Assembly (NCBI GenBank): GCA_947846985.1
Contig: CANTUZ010000002.1
Coordinates: forward strand, 58,050,885 to 58,114,884
Length of the DNA stretch: 64,000 bases
Reading direction: 5' to 3'
Source: Fratercula arctica
Lineage: Eukaryota > Chordata > Aves > Charadriiformes > Alcidae
This document shows positions 25,331 to 36,347 of this stretch, piece by piece (position 1 is the stretch's first letter; the number at the start of each line of letters is the position of its first letter). The position numbers were made by a program, and so were the translations under genes. The notes beneath the pieces were generated by a model. It was not told the origin of the DNA. It worked only from the letters and a program-made list of their open reading frames with translations, and ran no database searches.

Positions 25331-28300
25331 ATCTGCCGAGTTAGCCTCACTACAAGTGTGATCTTACTAAACTGGAGGTGAGGAAATTTATTTTCTAAAA
25401 TGCAAACCAATAAGCAAATGCTTACTGCTTTCCAGTTGAAGTATAGGTCTTTAGACAGACCCCTATGGGATACCAGGAAAAACACAATGTGTTTTGTCTC
25501 TTTCCTCAGTCAGGAAAGCATGGAGCCCCTTTCTTCTTCAGGACCTGAAATGGGTCATATTAGATTTAAAATACATATACTCAGACCTTCACTTTCTGTC
25601 ACCAAAACAGATGGGCAGCCCCAAACCGCTAATTTGTGCATATTTTACAGAGCACTGATACTTCAACACACACCTACCGTGCATGCTTCTAAAGCTACGT
25701 GTTTTATCAGGAATTATTTTATCAGTGGGGGGATTCATTCTGCACAATACAATCAAACGAAGACTGTGGCGCACACTTATTCTTCCCACCCTTTCAAAGG
25801 TCACAGCAAACCATGTCAGAGTTAGTGATGTTCTCAGCCGCTGAGAATGCTTTAATCAACCAGACTTTTTTTCCTGTTCTCTCTGCTCCCTACGGACAGG
25901 GGACTTCATGGCACTGCTTTGTTGTACGATGTATACAGTTATAAGCTATGCTAAAAGTATGCCATTAATGAATGAACACTGGGTGTGTGTGTCGAGCAGA
26001 TGAGAATGTTCTTTTGATCTTCTGTGCTCCACCACTGTGGCAGACGGATGCCTAAATTGTTTTATTAATGCACTGACATCTTCCATCTTTTCTTAAACAA
26101 TACCGAAGGAATAATCAGAATTTCATCGCATTTTGATTTTCTGCTCTTACAGCTCAAATCTAGCTGGATGTTAGGCGGTAGGGAAAAAAACTGAGAATTT
26201 TTTTTTATTATTCCAGAGGGTTGGAAAGAAAATCTCACATGCTTGACACTCGGAGGCAGCCATCAGAAGCTTCTCAAATTTCTGTTAAATTTCAGAGCAG
26301 TTTCCACACAATATGGGAGATGTATTTAGCTTTAGGTAGAATTTTGAAACTAGTTCAAGGGAGCAAGACAAGGGATTCAGAGCTTTTTTTGAGGATACCT
26401 TAGAATCAGAGTAAACATTTTTAAAAAGCATAGAGGTTTCTGAACATGATTATACCAATGCTTTTAGCCTCCAACGTATGAATAGCTGGGGAAAAACAAA
26501 TAACACAACTGGTTTGAGGCCATAGAAGCATATTAAAGAAAGTTTATATGGTGGTAAGACCATGATGTAGAAAATCCTTGATGACCCTTCCAAAAATATG
26601 ATTCTTATTGGTGGTGTGGTAAAAACTGTAAATCCACCCAAATTTCCCCAGACTGAATGACATATAGCTACAAATGACAAGGGGGAGAGAAAAAGAGGCA
26701 AAGTAGGGCCTCTGTTCTGGAAAAGACAGAAATCAAACTACTGCTTCACGGGCAGCTAAACTGATCTAACAAGTCACTGTTGCAAAAGTGTGAGGTCAAG
26801 TCTCTCAATCTCTTTCCCAGCCTCCTGGCTGCACTTGGAGCAGCTCAGGTACTCTTCTTATCCTTTACCTTCTATCTGTCATTTAGTCAGCTGATCTACC
26901 TCGTTATTCCAGAGAAAGTTATCAACCTTTCTGCTATTTTTCTTCCAGGCTAAGAGGTCACAGTGGCTAATGGAGGGATCTAAAACATGCCAGAACAAGT
27001 GCAAGGTAAGCAGAGGGATGACCAAGACCAAGGACTGCTGGGAGGGGAAAGGATTGAGGACTGTCACCTCTCTCTTCTGGCAGTAGCAAACTGTGAAATT
27101 GTCTCCAGGTGTCTCATGGAAGCACTTAGTGCAAGGACTTAGAAGGGAAAGGGGAATCAAAGGGAGAAGCCGAACAAGTATTGGTCCTGATCATTTTTGC
27201 TTTGGAGGAGTGTGGATATAAGGATGCAAACTAGAGGGGTAGGAATCCCCTATGTCTGCAGAGGATTTCATGGGCAGAAAAAAGAATGTGCAAATGCAGT
27301 AGCTGCAGCACACCCAGGAGCCAGGTGATGTATAATCTATATGCAAACAACTGCACAGTTCCCCCATGAGAGCATGGGGCTGACTGCACAGAGTCTTAGT
27401 AGCTGCATAGTATGTCTACATTAAGTCTGCTGTTTCTGAACAGTTTTGCGCTTACTATGCGTGGCTGGACAGCACAGCACACGCACAGAGCTGCTCCTGC
27501 TAGGCTACTTCATGTTCTGTAACTGCACTGCATGCTTGCAGTGCTAATGTCCAGAGCTTCCAGACATGCAGCAACTGGTTCAGAAATGCCTGCTCCCTAT
27601 AGCTACCAGACATCCGGAAAGCCCAGACAAATTTATGAAGTCCTGAAAATCTGCCTAAATGTGATTTCCAGGCGGAAAGAGTAAATGTGACTGGGAAAAG
27701 GAAGCCTGCAACATCTCAAAAGTCCCTCACTACCTGTAAAAAAGCAAGCATAGGAAAACAGAAGCTTAGGAACACTTGTTCTGATGAACTGAAGGCAGGG
27801 CTGGAGCTAAAATCTCAACTTCTTCACCTCTCCTCTCTACTGACTTGATTTACCCTAACTCCATTTTAAAGCAAATTTGAGAGGACGTGCTTTCACATAA
27901 GGGAAATATGAGAGGTGTCTTGCAGTTCAGCTTCACAAATGTTCCTGTTACTGTGGCCATTACAAAATCTGCATCAGGAACTTACTTCAGGTCTAGACAC
28001 TCGTGAAGAAAATAACTGTAAATCAATAAGAGGCTACGCACTCATGTGAAATCCGCCCTTCTCTCTCCTTTATATGGTGTTGGCTTATAAAGCTAATTAC
28101 TTACATACTTCACAGAGACGCAATACTTAATTAATATTTGTTAAGTACTTTGAAATTCTGATGGAAGACGTCATACTAGCGTGCATTATGACTAACACAG
28201 TGTAAAAGTGATGCCAATGGTGTTGCTCAAGCAGAATGCTGGAAGGATAGCTATTCAGTTTATCATTTAAAAAGGGGAATGGAGATGAAAAAGGTTTAGG

Positions 28301-28429
28301 AAAGCATTTTAAAACTCAGTTACTCTAAAGGAAAAGGGAGAGCTGAGGAGGAGAGGAGCTAAAACAGTTTTCAGAGGAATTTACTGTGCAGCATGCATTA
28401 ACTCCTGCAAAGACAGTAAGAGCCTACAG

Positions 28430-28765
28430 CAAAATCCTGGCTCCAGTAAAGTACACGGAAAATGTTTCACCAACTTCAGTGAGGTGAAGATTGTTAGCTT
28501 TTGTCATAATTTCCAAGAGATGCATCCAGCATCCCATATGCAGGCTTGCAACTTTGCACGGTTGCTTGTTTACAGTTTAGGTTCAGGAAATAACCTCATC
28601 AAGCTAGGGCATGCTCACCATGTAAAAGGAACTGCTCAGCTTCTAATAATCTTTCTACTACATCCCACATTTGGAGTAAATCTTTCCATTCTGTTAATGA
28701 ATTTGGACCTGAGCTACCTATTTAAGTTGGTGGCAAAACTCCAATTAAATGGAAGCAGTGTGGAG
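28430..28765. repeat. Two diverged copies of an old palindromic amniote repeat
   Basis: 'gcaaaatcctggctccagta' at 28430 and 'tggcaaaactccaattaaat' then 'ggaagcag' at 28731 match parts of the same consensus as the other copies. Confidence 0.4.
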
Positions 28766-31700
28766 ATCACTGTAGATTTTGTAATAAAGATGGGAAGAAA
28801 ATACCATGTGTTTTAACAGTGATGGTAACTCATATACACCACTGGAGTTCATCTCACTTACTCAGAAGCCTGTAGAATTTGTAATTAATGCCTGACTGAG
28901 AAAAAAAGGAAATAACAGAAATTCAGACAGCTTATTTTTTTTTTTTCAGAATTAGTCCTCCATACCTAGCAGAATAAAGATTGGGAGAAACATGTTCCTC
29001 ACCACTTCCAGGGAAGGCAGAGTTAAAGAGCACATTTTTAAATTGGAAGCTTTGGGAGGGAACCTGGGAGGTTCGATGGAGAAAGGCTATAAAGAGTAGC
29101 AGGTGACAGGCATCAAAATTTGAGAGAAGGCACCTGGGAGCTTCTAGTATTAAGAGGAGTCATTTTACAGCGGGAGTCTATAGCTACTTTAGGTAGGAAA
29201 CTAACTAAAAGTGCTAGGATGCAAGTTTTGTTTAATTTTTATTTTTTAAAAGGATTGAAGCCTATTATTTTGTGTATATGAGGCTCTTAGTAAGCTATTA
29301 CTTGCCTTTTTCTAAGAAGTGGTGCGTGATGGCTTCTACTGAGTATCTACTAATGTAGTCTGATACAGCGCAGGGAATCTTAGAGGTGCTATTTATTGTA
29401 AACCATCTGTTAAAGTAGGCTTTCCACCTATGCTACATATAGAAATGTTGTACTATAGCAAACCAGCACTTCTAAAGCAGCTTTGTTGTCTATGCAATTG
29501 CCTAGACCAAATGTAATGATAAAGTTACACATAACAGCTTTCCCTCTTCACTTGTGATAGTATGCTGTATCTTTCTAACTGTACTGCAGGCTCTGAAGCA
29601 TGTAGGCCTTTAGTTTTCTCACTTGGTGCTTGTACAGCTGTATCCACAAATGTACATATCCAGTAAAACCCAAGGAAATGTTCCTGGATGCCAGGATTGG
29701 CTTAGATAGCTGCAGGTCTAATAACTCATATGCAGTTCTCTGCTTTCTATTTAACAGAGGATTTTCATAAGCTTCTTGCAGCAGCTCATGCTGTAGCTTT
29801 AAGTGCTTACAGTTGCTTTCCAGTCCTAGTGGAATAAGCAACATCATTCTTCTACCTAAATTCAATAGTCAAAATGGGCTGGTGTATGACCTCTGGTTCC
29901 CAAGGAAAAATGATGGTAAGGGGTCAAGGCAAAAAATTCAAGCCTAAAGCTTTTACTAGCTACCAGTTAAATCCTTGATACTTGAAGTCATTGAAAATAG
30001 TGTCGTGCCACTTGTTTAGACATATAGGCTGGGCCTCCTTGCTCTGAATATTCATTAATAACGTACTTATTGGACAACCAGTCCCATCAAACATGGCAAA
30101 TGTTTCTTTATAGTCTGCTTCTTACTATGGCTGGAGATAATGTGGGCAGGCTGCATAGAGGAAAAAATATTCTGTCTACTGCTTGGCAAGGCTGCTTTCA
30201 GGGAAGACCACTGAAAAAATGCTTACTATGTGTTTTGGAGAGGTCTAATTTTGTGGAGGGGCCAGAAGAAAATGATACAGGAGATCAGAGTATATATGTC
30301 AGTCAAAGACCGCTACTTAATGATGTCTGCATTGAGATGACAAGATCTGAAGGACTTTTTAAAGAGACAATACCATTCCTCATTTTAAGACCTCAGAAAA
30401 AACACGGTGCTGCTAAGTAAGGTATTTCATGGCTTGCTCTCTTCACTGTATGTCCATCTACATTATCCCTGACTTTTTACCTGTCTAGCTCTGGCTATCT
30501 CCTACTGGCTTATACTTTTTTTTCCCCCAGTCAGCTGAAGAGAAGCCCAGCAGCAATCTCTCAAAAAAAACACCTATATGGATTGCCGCCGAATTGCCTC
30601 TAAGAGCATCTAATCAAGCCTAATCACTCTAACCTACCATGCTTTCCAGAGCAGGTTCTTGCAGTTCTCTAATCTTCTAACTTATGTTTCTGTGCCTGGT
30701 TTCAATGTTAACACTACTGTCCTGGTTCTCTTATGCTACAAGCAGGACACAAATCCCTGCTTTACTGTTAATTTGTGTCTCTGGCAAGTGATACCAAAGT
30801 GAACTCTTGTTCAGCAGTCTAGTCACGCTGTATCTACAAATGTCTCTGCATTCTGAGTATCTTCTTATTTTCTCCTACCTCCTAAGTACCCTACATGCAT
30901 TTCCCAGCCTGAGGTCAATGATTTTTCATGTTACATTCAAATGAATGTTTTTCAGATGAGCATATCTTTTCGAGTAGTCCAGATCTTGGTGTACCACTCC
31001 ATGTTTACACCTTCAATTTGTGGTGTTCATCAACACCATACAACTAGTTGTAGAGATTCCTGTAAAGTGCTAAAAGACTGGAAAGCACTGGTTTGAGGTC
31101 TTCGGGACTGTGTTAGACTTCTGTTGGATTAAACTTCCCTATGGATATTCCTGTCCCTTATGGGTGTTCCTTCTGGGCGAGTTCAATACATCAATTTCTA
31201 ATTATTTTAATGCTAGACTGATCTCTCTTATAATTACTGCCGGCTATATCTACCTCAGGAATAAGTACAGGTCTGTAAATCAAAATACCTGATGCTGAGG
31301 GCTGTGTTCCCACTATGTGGGTTCTGTGCGTGTGGTTTGTTTAGACTAGCTCCTGACTGCTCTCATGGACTTCCCTGCCTACAAGTTGTGGAAGGTGTAA
31401 AGCGTTCTCCTGTGGTGCAGCGTCTGGTGGTCTATCTGTAAACTTCAGGTTAAAGTGTAGTACATGGAGGCAATCTGCTTCAAAAGCACACTCTTAGCTC
31501 TAACTCATTTAACATCATCAAAGTGAGCATCTACACTAGTGCTGGAGCATAGATCAACACCTGCCAGACAGACTGGGAGATTACTATTGCCATTAACAAA
31601 GTTAATCCACATCTGGAGAAGGCACACAGTGATGTGGAAGATTTCTATCTCTTTGTTAGTTAATAGGAGAAGCTTACAACGCCATTCTTCAAAGCAGATA

Positions 31701-34146
31701 CAGCTACAGATATGAAAAAGGAAAACATTCCCTGTTCACGTGCCTCCAGTTTGATCTTTAAGAGGTCTAATAACTTGATGGCAGAATATATTTTTAGGTA
31801 ATGGATAACTGGGCTTACAACATTTATTATACTGATCAAATTGATAGCAGGAACAACTTTTTATTGGGTGTAAGGAGGTGTGAGAAAGGCAGGGAAGGGG
31901 CAAAACCCCCCAAATTATCTGCTATGTACTGAAGATACGCAGAGACGGCTCCAGAAACAGGGACTATCCATTTTAGCTGGTGGTAGGCTGTGCAATCACT
32001 TAATGAAAATATGTAAATACCAAGAAAAGAAAATTACCTTGCCTTGGGGGAAGAGGAGGGTTTAAATATAACCGTTAGTACTGCTGTGCAGTTCTTAAAC
32101 AGAAAAAAACCACCACTGCCACTCCACCAGATCAAAGTATTCTATTACTTAACTAAAGAGACTCTAACAGCAGGCAGCATCCCTGAAACACGCTTAAAAG
32201 CAAATGTCAGTATAAATACCTGGTGATGTTTTTCAAGTTGCTCACAGCAGGGAAAAGACTAAGAAGCAATGCTGAAATGACAACTGGAACACTGCTAGTA
32301 AAATTGCACGTTTTCTTGTGTATCGGGTAGCTTTTCATAAGTACACTCTCAAATAGTTTCTATTCCTTATGATATGCTAAGTAGAAAAAAAAAGTAAGAC
32401 TGCATCTTCAAGAAGTTAGCTCCCACACTAGCTGTAAGGTCACGTAACTGCTGCTTACTTCCAGAAACTGAGAAACAATACAGCCTTTTTCTGCAACCTC
32501 CTCAGTTATGCAAAATCATAGCTCGAAACTGTAGACTGAGTCACTAACAGTATTATAGACAAATAGAAAAATCCAGCTAAGTCCCTTTCTTCCCTTTTCC
32601 CTCCCCCTCACTTGAATATGCAAGCATTTCAAGATCAAGTGTTCACGCGTATCACTTGCTGACTTCTGTTTCTGTGGCAGTTGTGCAGTTGGGAGTTCGA
32701 CAGGCAGTGAGGTGTCTCCACGAAAGTAGGCTAGAGTTGATGCAGCCTTCAGATCTGTATCTAGAGCTCTCTCCTAATTCTCAGAACCACCACAAGTTGG
32801 GTTGCCACCAAATCATTCTCAGAGCTGCTCTAAGGGCTGTGCTGCAGACTAGGTAAGGTAGTACAGGCAAATAAGAGAAACTGCTGTGCAACAACAATGC
32901 TCGAATACGGCTATGTTTATCAGATAAATTGCATTCACCTGTGCTGGCTAAACTGTGGCGGGTATAAAAGAAAGGTCAAGTGCCCTAACAGCCACGTTGT
33001 TACGGAAAGCATGCTTGGGCCTGTCTCTTTGTGTGAGCTCCAACACTTAAGGTGCCTTAAGTGTAGTGAAAACAACCCCCAGCATCAGTTCTTCCTCCTG
33101 CTCGATTTTATGTTGTGGTCACAGCTGCAAAGGTAAGGATGTTATTTTGCTCTGCTGGCATTGAGTCAAAACCCAGAAGTTTGAATTAGAAAAGTGGCCT
33201 GGAAAGTACTACGTTAACAGATATGCAAAGCCTCTGACTTCTGGGGAATAACCAGCTTTGAAGTAAAATACATGCAGCAATAATCCATGCACACTTCATT
33301 AATTTCAGAACTGCAACAGCAAAGTACTACTTAGAAAAAGCTGTAAGATAGTAATGAAGGGTTTGGGTTTTATTTTTTCTTTTAATCCCCAAAGCTTCTT
33401 ATCTCCATTTTCCATGTTTTTTCATGCAATTTACAGTACTCTAAATTAAAGCACATCTAACAAAAAAAAAGACACATTAAGTTTGACTAACCTCTTCACC
33501 CCCCTCTTGATGAGAAGCATTTCCTGCTCAGGGGAATAAATGCAACAACTTTAAAATTGCTACATTGCTTAAGATAACTTTTCTTTGCACTTTGTGTTCA
33601 AAGAAATTTGGCTGATTTTGGATATTTCAGCGCCTTAAATTATTATGTTGAGATAGAGAAGGCAGCAATTCTTGTCAAGTCTTAACTAAGAAGAAATGAT
33701 CTCTGGGCACTAAGCTGCCAGAAAGGCAGTATTTTGTTATCTGTCAAAATGCACGCATCTCACTCTACCACACCCCCAGTCAAGTTTGAAAACCCTCAAC
33801 GCGGGCTACTGCATGATATGAAACATCAATTTACTGCTCAAATTTGAGTTGAAGCTTAGACTCAAAACAAAGAGTAGGTGCAGTTTAACACTGCATTTAA
33901 GTGCAGCTGTGAGTTGCTGCTGGAAGAGGTGCTCATGCCCCTTTTCCCTCCCTGCTGCAGGACCGTGCAGCTGCAGTGTATGCCATGTCCAGAAAGCCGT
34001 CATCCACTGGAAAACCAACTTTTAAAGAGCCACCTGATCCCTAAACCTGATACAAGAGGTACTGCACGATGTGCAGCTGGGCAGTAGAACAGGGCCATCT
34101 TGCTGTCACAGCCTGCTATTACTCCAGCCTGTGAGGCGGGCCTAAA

Positions 34147-34182
34147 GGGGGGGGGCGGGGGGTGGTGGTGGGGGGTCATTTT
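34147..34182 (+). repeat. G-rich tract followed by a T run
   Basis: Runs of nine, six and six G with TGG repeats between, then eight or more T. It has enough G runs for a G-quadruplex. It lies 0.9 kb left of the CpG island. Confidence 0.85.
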
Positions 34183-35044
34183 TTTTGCTTCAACACTTCA
34201 GTTTATCAAAACCTGGCTCTAAAAGAAGCAATCCAGACCGCTCATACCTCATGCTACGTGCTCCCACTTCAAGAGTTCACGTAAATCAGCAGAAAGTAAT
34301 TGATTTGAGTCAAAACCAACTAGACTGGGAGGCAGGAGGAACTAGCCCCACCAATAAAAAGGGATGGAGGGAAACTTTGCCTGGTTTAGTTACAGGAGCC
34401 ATCTTAACCTGGAGAATTTCAATTTTTAGAGCATATACCATAGCAATTCCTTTTCTTCAAGGCATCAGAAAGAATATTAAATGTGCTCAAGACAACCCCA
34501 TCGCTGCTCAAGTTGTATCAAATGACGAAGCAAATTCAGCTGTAGTTTTCTTCCCACGCGGACGAGTTGCTGCAACTGACTTGCTTTATGCTTGCCCTGT
34601 TCCTTCGAATTTCTGCCAGCTGTGCTTCTGATACCAGGTCTCCCACAGCGCAGGGTGCTGTGGGCCCGGGCCTGTTTTACTGTCCTTGGGATGAGGTATT
34701 TCACCCACCGTGGCCCTCTGTGCCCTTGGCCGTAGGGCAGAAGCGATAGCACCCCACACACTCCACCTCAAAGCCACTCGGGCAGCACCGCCTCTGGAAA
34801 TGACGCTGAAGCAGGTGAAACCAGCGTTAAGGGGAGCAGGCCTTCACAGCAGCTTGAGTATTTTCGGCATGCGGGGCTTTGTTTGCAGCTTGCGAGATAA
34901 ATTCGCCTCGCATCCCAACTTCTAAAAGGGGGTGAGATGTATTTAAAGTGCAATTACCATTAACAAAGTCCCGGCAATTGCATTGTGAGATGATGCGTGT
35001 GTAATTACTGCGCTTGCTCATCATCTTACGGGTCTAAGACTCCT

Positions 35045-35785
35045 CGCTGAGCAGGCCTGCGGCCGCCCGGCTGCACAGCTTCCCTCACCGCGATGCCACC
35101 CGCCTCAGTGCCTCTGTTGTCACACCCGCCGCCTCTGTAAGCGTCCGCCGTTCCCTTCACGGAGCCACCGCAGCCATCCCGGATCTTCCCCTGGTGCAAA
35201 CTCATCCCCCACGCCCCCTTCCCGCCCCCCTCCTCGCGGGGCCCGGCCGCCCCACCGCCCCCGCCGCCATTTTGTGCGGCGCCCAGCCCGCCGGCGGGCG
35301 CAGGGTGGGGGTGTCACCGGGGTCCGGCACCGCCCGTGGGGTGGAGGCGGCGGGGCCCCGCCCTAACGGCCGTAACCGCGCCCGGGGCTCGGCTGCCCTT
35401 CCCCACTCACGGCAGCGGCGGTTGGTGGGAGGGCTTCACGCGTGGGCCGTGGGGGCCGCCATTGCCGCGGCCTGCGGTGCTGGCGGGGCGCGGCAAGGGG
35501 GCGCTGCCGGGCGGCGCTGCGGAGGGGAGGAGAGGGGAGGGTGTTGCGGAGGTGGAGCCGGGTCTGCTTGTGTGTTTAAAAGACGGGTGTTTGCTTAGGG
35601 TGCCTCCTGGGAGGCAGGGTTGGGGCTTTCCTCGGTTTTCGCCTGGCCCTTTTCGCTGGGGGTGGTGGGCGTCCCCCGGCAGCGGCTTCGGCTGTGGGGG
35701 ATGAATTGAGCGAAACGTGAAGAGGCGGCTGCGGTTCCCAACCGCTGCCATGGCCACGGCGCAGGCCTCTGCGGGACCCGCATCC
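35045..35785. promoter_or_regulatory. CpG island, probable housekeeping promoter
   Basis: This 0.74 kb is very rich in GC and CpG while the flanks are AT-rich and poor in CpG. It has a NotI-type site (gcggccgc near 35060), many GC boxes and two GCCGCCAT motifs (35263-35270 and 35456-35463). Such islands mark promoters of broadly expressed vertebrate genes. Read on the minus strand, the first motif is CAAAATGGCGGC, the YY1-type element found just after start sites. In amniotes COA1 is the neighbour transcribed away from BLVRA, so it is the likeliest owner. A two-way promoter also serving BLVRA is possible. Confidence 0.8.
35089..35275 (-). other. Possible minus-strand first exon in the CpG island
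   Basis: Reading leftward from the YY1-type motif, a good donor GCG|GTGAGG ends an exon at 35089. In between, an ATG at 35270 opens a 22-codon frame that stops at 35202, too short and repetitive in Gly, Arg and Ala to be a main protein; it would act as an upstream ORF. COA1 is the guess by gene order only. No COA1 coding exon was recognised on the minus strand between 1 and 35 kb. Confidence 0.25.
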
Positions 35786-35917
35786 TGTCAGCTCTGAACT
35801 GATAACCCAAAACTTACCTGAACTTGCCGCCTTGTTCTGGGAGTCACTGTTTTGTGTGGTGGATTATTTTCTGGGCCATGCCTCAAACCAAGGGACACCA
35901 TAAAATCACCTTTACGT

Positions 35918-36347
35918 ATGATCCGAGGGCTGGAGCACCTCTCCTATGAGGACAGGCTGAGAGAGTTGGGGTTGTTCAGCCTGGAGAAGAGAAGGCTCCG
36001 GGGAGACCTTATAGTGGCCTTCCAGTACCTGAAGGGGGCCTACAAGAAGGCTGGGGAGGGGCTGTTTGCAAGGGCACGTAGCGATAGGACGAGGGGTAAT
36101 GGCTTCAAACTGGAAGAGGGTAGGTTTAGATTAGGTATCAGGAAGAAATTTTTCACTATGAGGGTGGTGAGGCACCAGAACAGGTTGCCCAGAGAAGCTG
36201 TGGATGTCCCATCAGTGGAGGTGTTCAAGGCCAGGCTGGATGGGGTTTTGAGCAGCCTGGTCTAGTGGGAGGTGTCGCTGCCCATGGCAGGGGGCTTGGA
36301 ACTAGATGATCTTTAAGGTCCCTTCCAACCCGAACCATTCTATGATT
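35918..36347 (+). mobile_element. CR1 LINE 3' fragment
   Basis: It runs from 'gggctggagcacctctcc' through 'ctgagagagttggggttgtt' and 'tgcccagagaagctgtggat' to the tail 'ggtcccttccaacccgaac' and 'attctatgatt'. The copy is 5'-truncated and has low divergence. It sits 130 bases right of the CpG island. A 137-codon frame inside it is decayed LINE end sequence, not a host gene. Confidence 0.92.

Larger units (their letters stand above)
14370..34146. other. Long non-coding stretch
   Basis: About 20 kb with no exon recognised on either strand. If the CpG island drives COA1 leftward, this would be its first intron or introns, but no COA1 coding segment was seen. It contains the palindromic old repeats, the small CpG patch at 16.5 kb and a lesser CpG cluster at about 19.48-19.56 kb. 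Confidence 0.5.

Noticed and set aside
28484..28816. A 110-codon plus frame
   Set aside because: It overlaps copies of the old palindromic repeat and has no protein features.
29575..29865. A 96-codon minus frame considered as a COA1 exon
   Set aside because: Its translation does not resemble COA1, and no good acceptor/donor pair brackets it.
34185..34631. A 148-codon plus-strand frame left of the island
   Set aside because: No recognised domain, no splice sites supporting it, and an overlapping minus frame of 94 codons; probably chance.
35194..35704. Frames of 122-134 codons in the CpG island
   Set aside because: GC-rich sequence has few stop codons by chance; the products are Gly/Arg/Pro/Ala runs without a domain.
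35852..36265. A 137-codon plus-strand frame right of the CpG island
   Set aside because: It lies almost wholly in a CR1 3' fragment and reads as degraded LINE sequence.
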